From: Spirochaetaceae bacterium
Lineage (GTDB): Bacteria; Spirochaetota; Spirochaetia; Treponematales; Breznakiellaceae
DNA length: 6,037 nucleotides
Assembly (NCBI GenBank): GCA_031265635.1
Contig: JAISCK010000199.1
Coordinates: forward strand, 1 to 6,037
Direction of reading: 5' to 3'
This document shows, piece after piece, positions 5,301 through 6,037 of the stretch; the first letter of the stretch is position 1; each line of letters starts with the position of its first letter. Position numbers and translations under genes: made by a program. Below the pieces are notes generated by a model, which saw only the letters and a program-made list of their open reading frames with translations, was not told where the DNA came from and made no database searches.

Positions 5301-6037
5301 GACTGCGCGGAAAACGGCGCCGAAGCGGTGAGCATGTTCAGCGCCGGGCCTGAAAAATACGACATGATTTTTATGGATGTACAGATGCCCGAAGTTGACG
5401 GCTATGAGGCCACACGGCGCATACGGGCCCTTGATATACCCCGCGCCTTGTCGGTTCCCATTGTGGCCATGACAGCCAATGTTTTCAGGGAAGACATAGA
5501 AAAGGCCCTTGAGGCCGGAATGAACGATCATGTAGGCAAGCCTCTGGATATAGAAGAAGTCCTCGCCAAACTCCGCAAATACCTGTTCCCGGACAAAAAC
5601 GCCCTTACCGGGCTCATAAAGTACGGCGAGGCGGATTCCGGCAGCGGCGAAGAAAACTGGAAATACGGAATAGCCTGGACAGCCGCCCTTGAAACGGGAA
5701 ACAGCACCATAGATTCCCAGCACAAGCAGATATTCAAACTCACCAGCAGCCTTGCCGAAGCCTGTACCAGGGGCCAGGGCGCGAAGATACTGGGCGACGC
5801 CCTGAATTTTCTCGCCTCCTATACCATACGCCACTTTGCCGACGAAGAAGCCCTGCAAATCCAATACCGCTACCCGGACTTTGAAGCCCACAAAAAAACC
5901 CATGAGGAATTCAAAAAAACCATAGCGGCCCTTGCCGCGCAGTACAAGACCTCAGGCTCCTCCGATAAGCTCCTCGAAGACGTAAATTCCGTTCTTGTAC
6001 ACTGGCTGGTAGAACACATCAAGAAAGACGATTTTAA
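2364..6037 (+). CDS. Membrane hybrid sensor histidine kinase with two GAF-like, two receiver and a C-terminal hemerythrin domain (3' end beyond window)
   Basis: One open frame of 1224 complete codons. Residues 24-183 form about six membrane helices (near 24-44, 49-69, 77-98, 105-120, 126-145, 165-183), then a charged linker. GAF-like domains follow at about 206-365 (with RSILAIPVY near 322-330 and WGFVSF near 336-341) and 384-545, and a short coiled linker. HisKA has phospho-acceptor His574 in SHEMRTP. The HATPase has N-box Asn687/Asn691, G1 DTGIG from 728 and G2 GGTGLGL from 757, so the kinase appears active. Receiver 1 (about 817-932) has Asp821/Asp822, phospho-acceptor Asp866, Ser895 and Lys917. 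Receiver 2 (about 955-1073) has Glu959/Asp960, Asp1005, Thr1037 and Lys1059. The hemerythrin domain (from about 1098) has all ligands: His1120, His1157, Glu1161, His1176, His1180, His1218, Asp1223. No HPt domain is seen. The last visible codon is Phe1224; the next codon begins AA and cannot be a stop, but bacteriohemerythrins usually end soon after this Asp. By family, it should autophosphorylate and pass phosphate to its receivers; oxygen or redox sensing is inferred. Confidence 0.93.
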   Translation, partial: MRFFKNLLQKYIYSEELSLEARMVNVVYLVGMATAFTAMITRIIMRSSLYLVLLILCFNIVIACLMFIANHFRLYTLCRWITVCVLCGVLFPLVCFALGGIESSMAGYFVLSIIVVFLLTQGKSRIIFLCTHLLMIMACYYLSSLPSFARFIPAVSKTYRYLDHIQTLTVVGLSIGAAIIFQNRVYTREREKVETAQNELCHRDKLLSVVNQAAGMLLSSESEYLEKTLLRAMEVLALCVDADRMYIWKKRTINGTLKYNQEYEWLKNSSFGANALKEKTGVSYLEKLHSWEEIFSSGQCVNSLVTELPGEDSEYLSVCAIRSILAIPVYLQEKFWGFVSFDDCHQDRLFSKDEISILRSGSLLLANAVVRNTNETMLGARLKQQELMSGISQRFISREPVSDLILSALGRMGEFMKVARILVFVTGSGEKEPAYAWFSGEKGKPCLGGTGFDDLVNSSFPQNTPETGVISAVCVDDLSAGPGDKYRQRQDAGLTSFIWAPMYMDGALWGVLSIEECEAKRKWSESDAQLAVMVSSAIAGAVARDLMDKERAAALEQAMQASKAKGDFLSNMSHEMRTPMNAIIGMTAIGKNADDIEKKDYAFGKIEDASSHLLGVINDILDMSKIEANKLELSSESFDFEKMLQKVVNVINFRVDERQQSFYVTIDKRIPPILVGDDQRLGQVITNLLSNAVKFTPERGTVRLNAQLLNTEDKPEGRICIVQIEVSDTGIGISAEQQKRLFNSFEQAENNTTRKFGGTGLGLAISKRIVSMMGGEIRIESELDRGASFIFTARLKKGADTRKSLLKSGVDWSNVRILAVDDEEEIRRYFTEISRRFGIVCDVAESGESALELLEKNGPYDIYFIDWKMPGMNGMELSSRIRKQNAEKSVVTMISGTEWGLIEDDAKNAGVDKYLAKPLFPSAIADLINECIGVKHSEEKQRNAGGLDSFEGFRVLLAEDVEINREIVLALLEPTKINIDCAENGAEAVSMFSAGPEKYDMIFMDVQMPEVDGYEATRRIRALDIPRALSVPIVAMTANVFREDIEKALEAGMNDHVGKPLDIEEVLAKLRKYLFPDKNALTGLIKYGEADSGSGEENWKYGIAWTAALETGNSTIDSQHKQIFKLTSSLAEACTRGQGAKILGDALNFLASYTIRHFADEEALQIQYRYPDFEAHKKTHEEFKKTIAALAAQYKTSGSSDKLLEDVNSVLVHWLVEHIKKDDF

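Noticed and set aside
4995..5903. Open minus-strand frame of 302 codons
   Set aside because: It is antisense to the receiver and hemerythrin domains of the kinase, whose catalytic and metal-ligand residues are intact on the plus strand. Its product is an odd Phe/Gly/Tyr/His-rich mix with no recognisable domain.

Overview
The window looks like chromosomal DNA from a spirochaete, most likely a Treponema-type gut anaerobe. This is inferred from a lipoprotein with a spirochaete-style lipobox (LVSC), a secreted beta-rich envelope protein, and a very large multi-domain hybrid histidine kinase with a hemerythrin tail. I see no tRNA, rRNA, CRISPR array, insertion sequence or phage gene. The genus is a judgement from composition and gene style, not a database match.

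Layout. Positions 1-2211 carry three genes on the minus strand. In transcription order they are a lipoprotein of unknown function (2211-1489), a Sir2-family NAD-dependent deacylase starting 7 bases later (1481-693), and, after a probable terminator, the N-terminal 209 codons of a secreted, probably outer-membrane protein (627-1, running off the left edge). Positions 2364-6037 are one uninterrupted plus-strand reading frame that runs off the right edge. It encodes a membrane-bound hybrid sensor kinase in the order: about six membrane helices, two GAF-like domains, HisKA, HATPase, two receiver domains, and a C-terminal bacteriohemerythrin domain with all seven diiron ligands. This frame has no stop inside the window and begins at a TTG, so a simple ATG-to-stop search misses the largest gene here.

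The 152-base divergent intergenic region (2212-2363) is the regulatory centre. It holds a near-consensus sigma-70 promoter for the kinase (TTGACA, 17 bases, TATACT) and a good promoter for the lipoprotein-sir2 pair. Between and across them lies a cluster of six CGGT(A/C) elements within 68 bp, plus a 7-bp inverted repeat that brackets the kinase -35 box. This suggests that both divergent units are controlled by one DNA-binding protein.

Taken together, the window may be a small envelope and redox-response neighbourhood. The kinase could sense oxygen or redox state through its diiron domain and other signals through its membrane and GAF domains, and the Sir2 enzyme links protein acylation to NAD+. 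The functional link between the two divergent units is inferred only from shared regulatory DNA.
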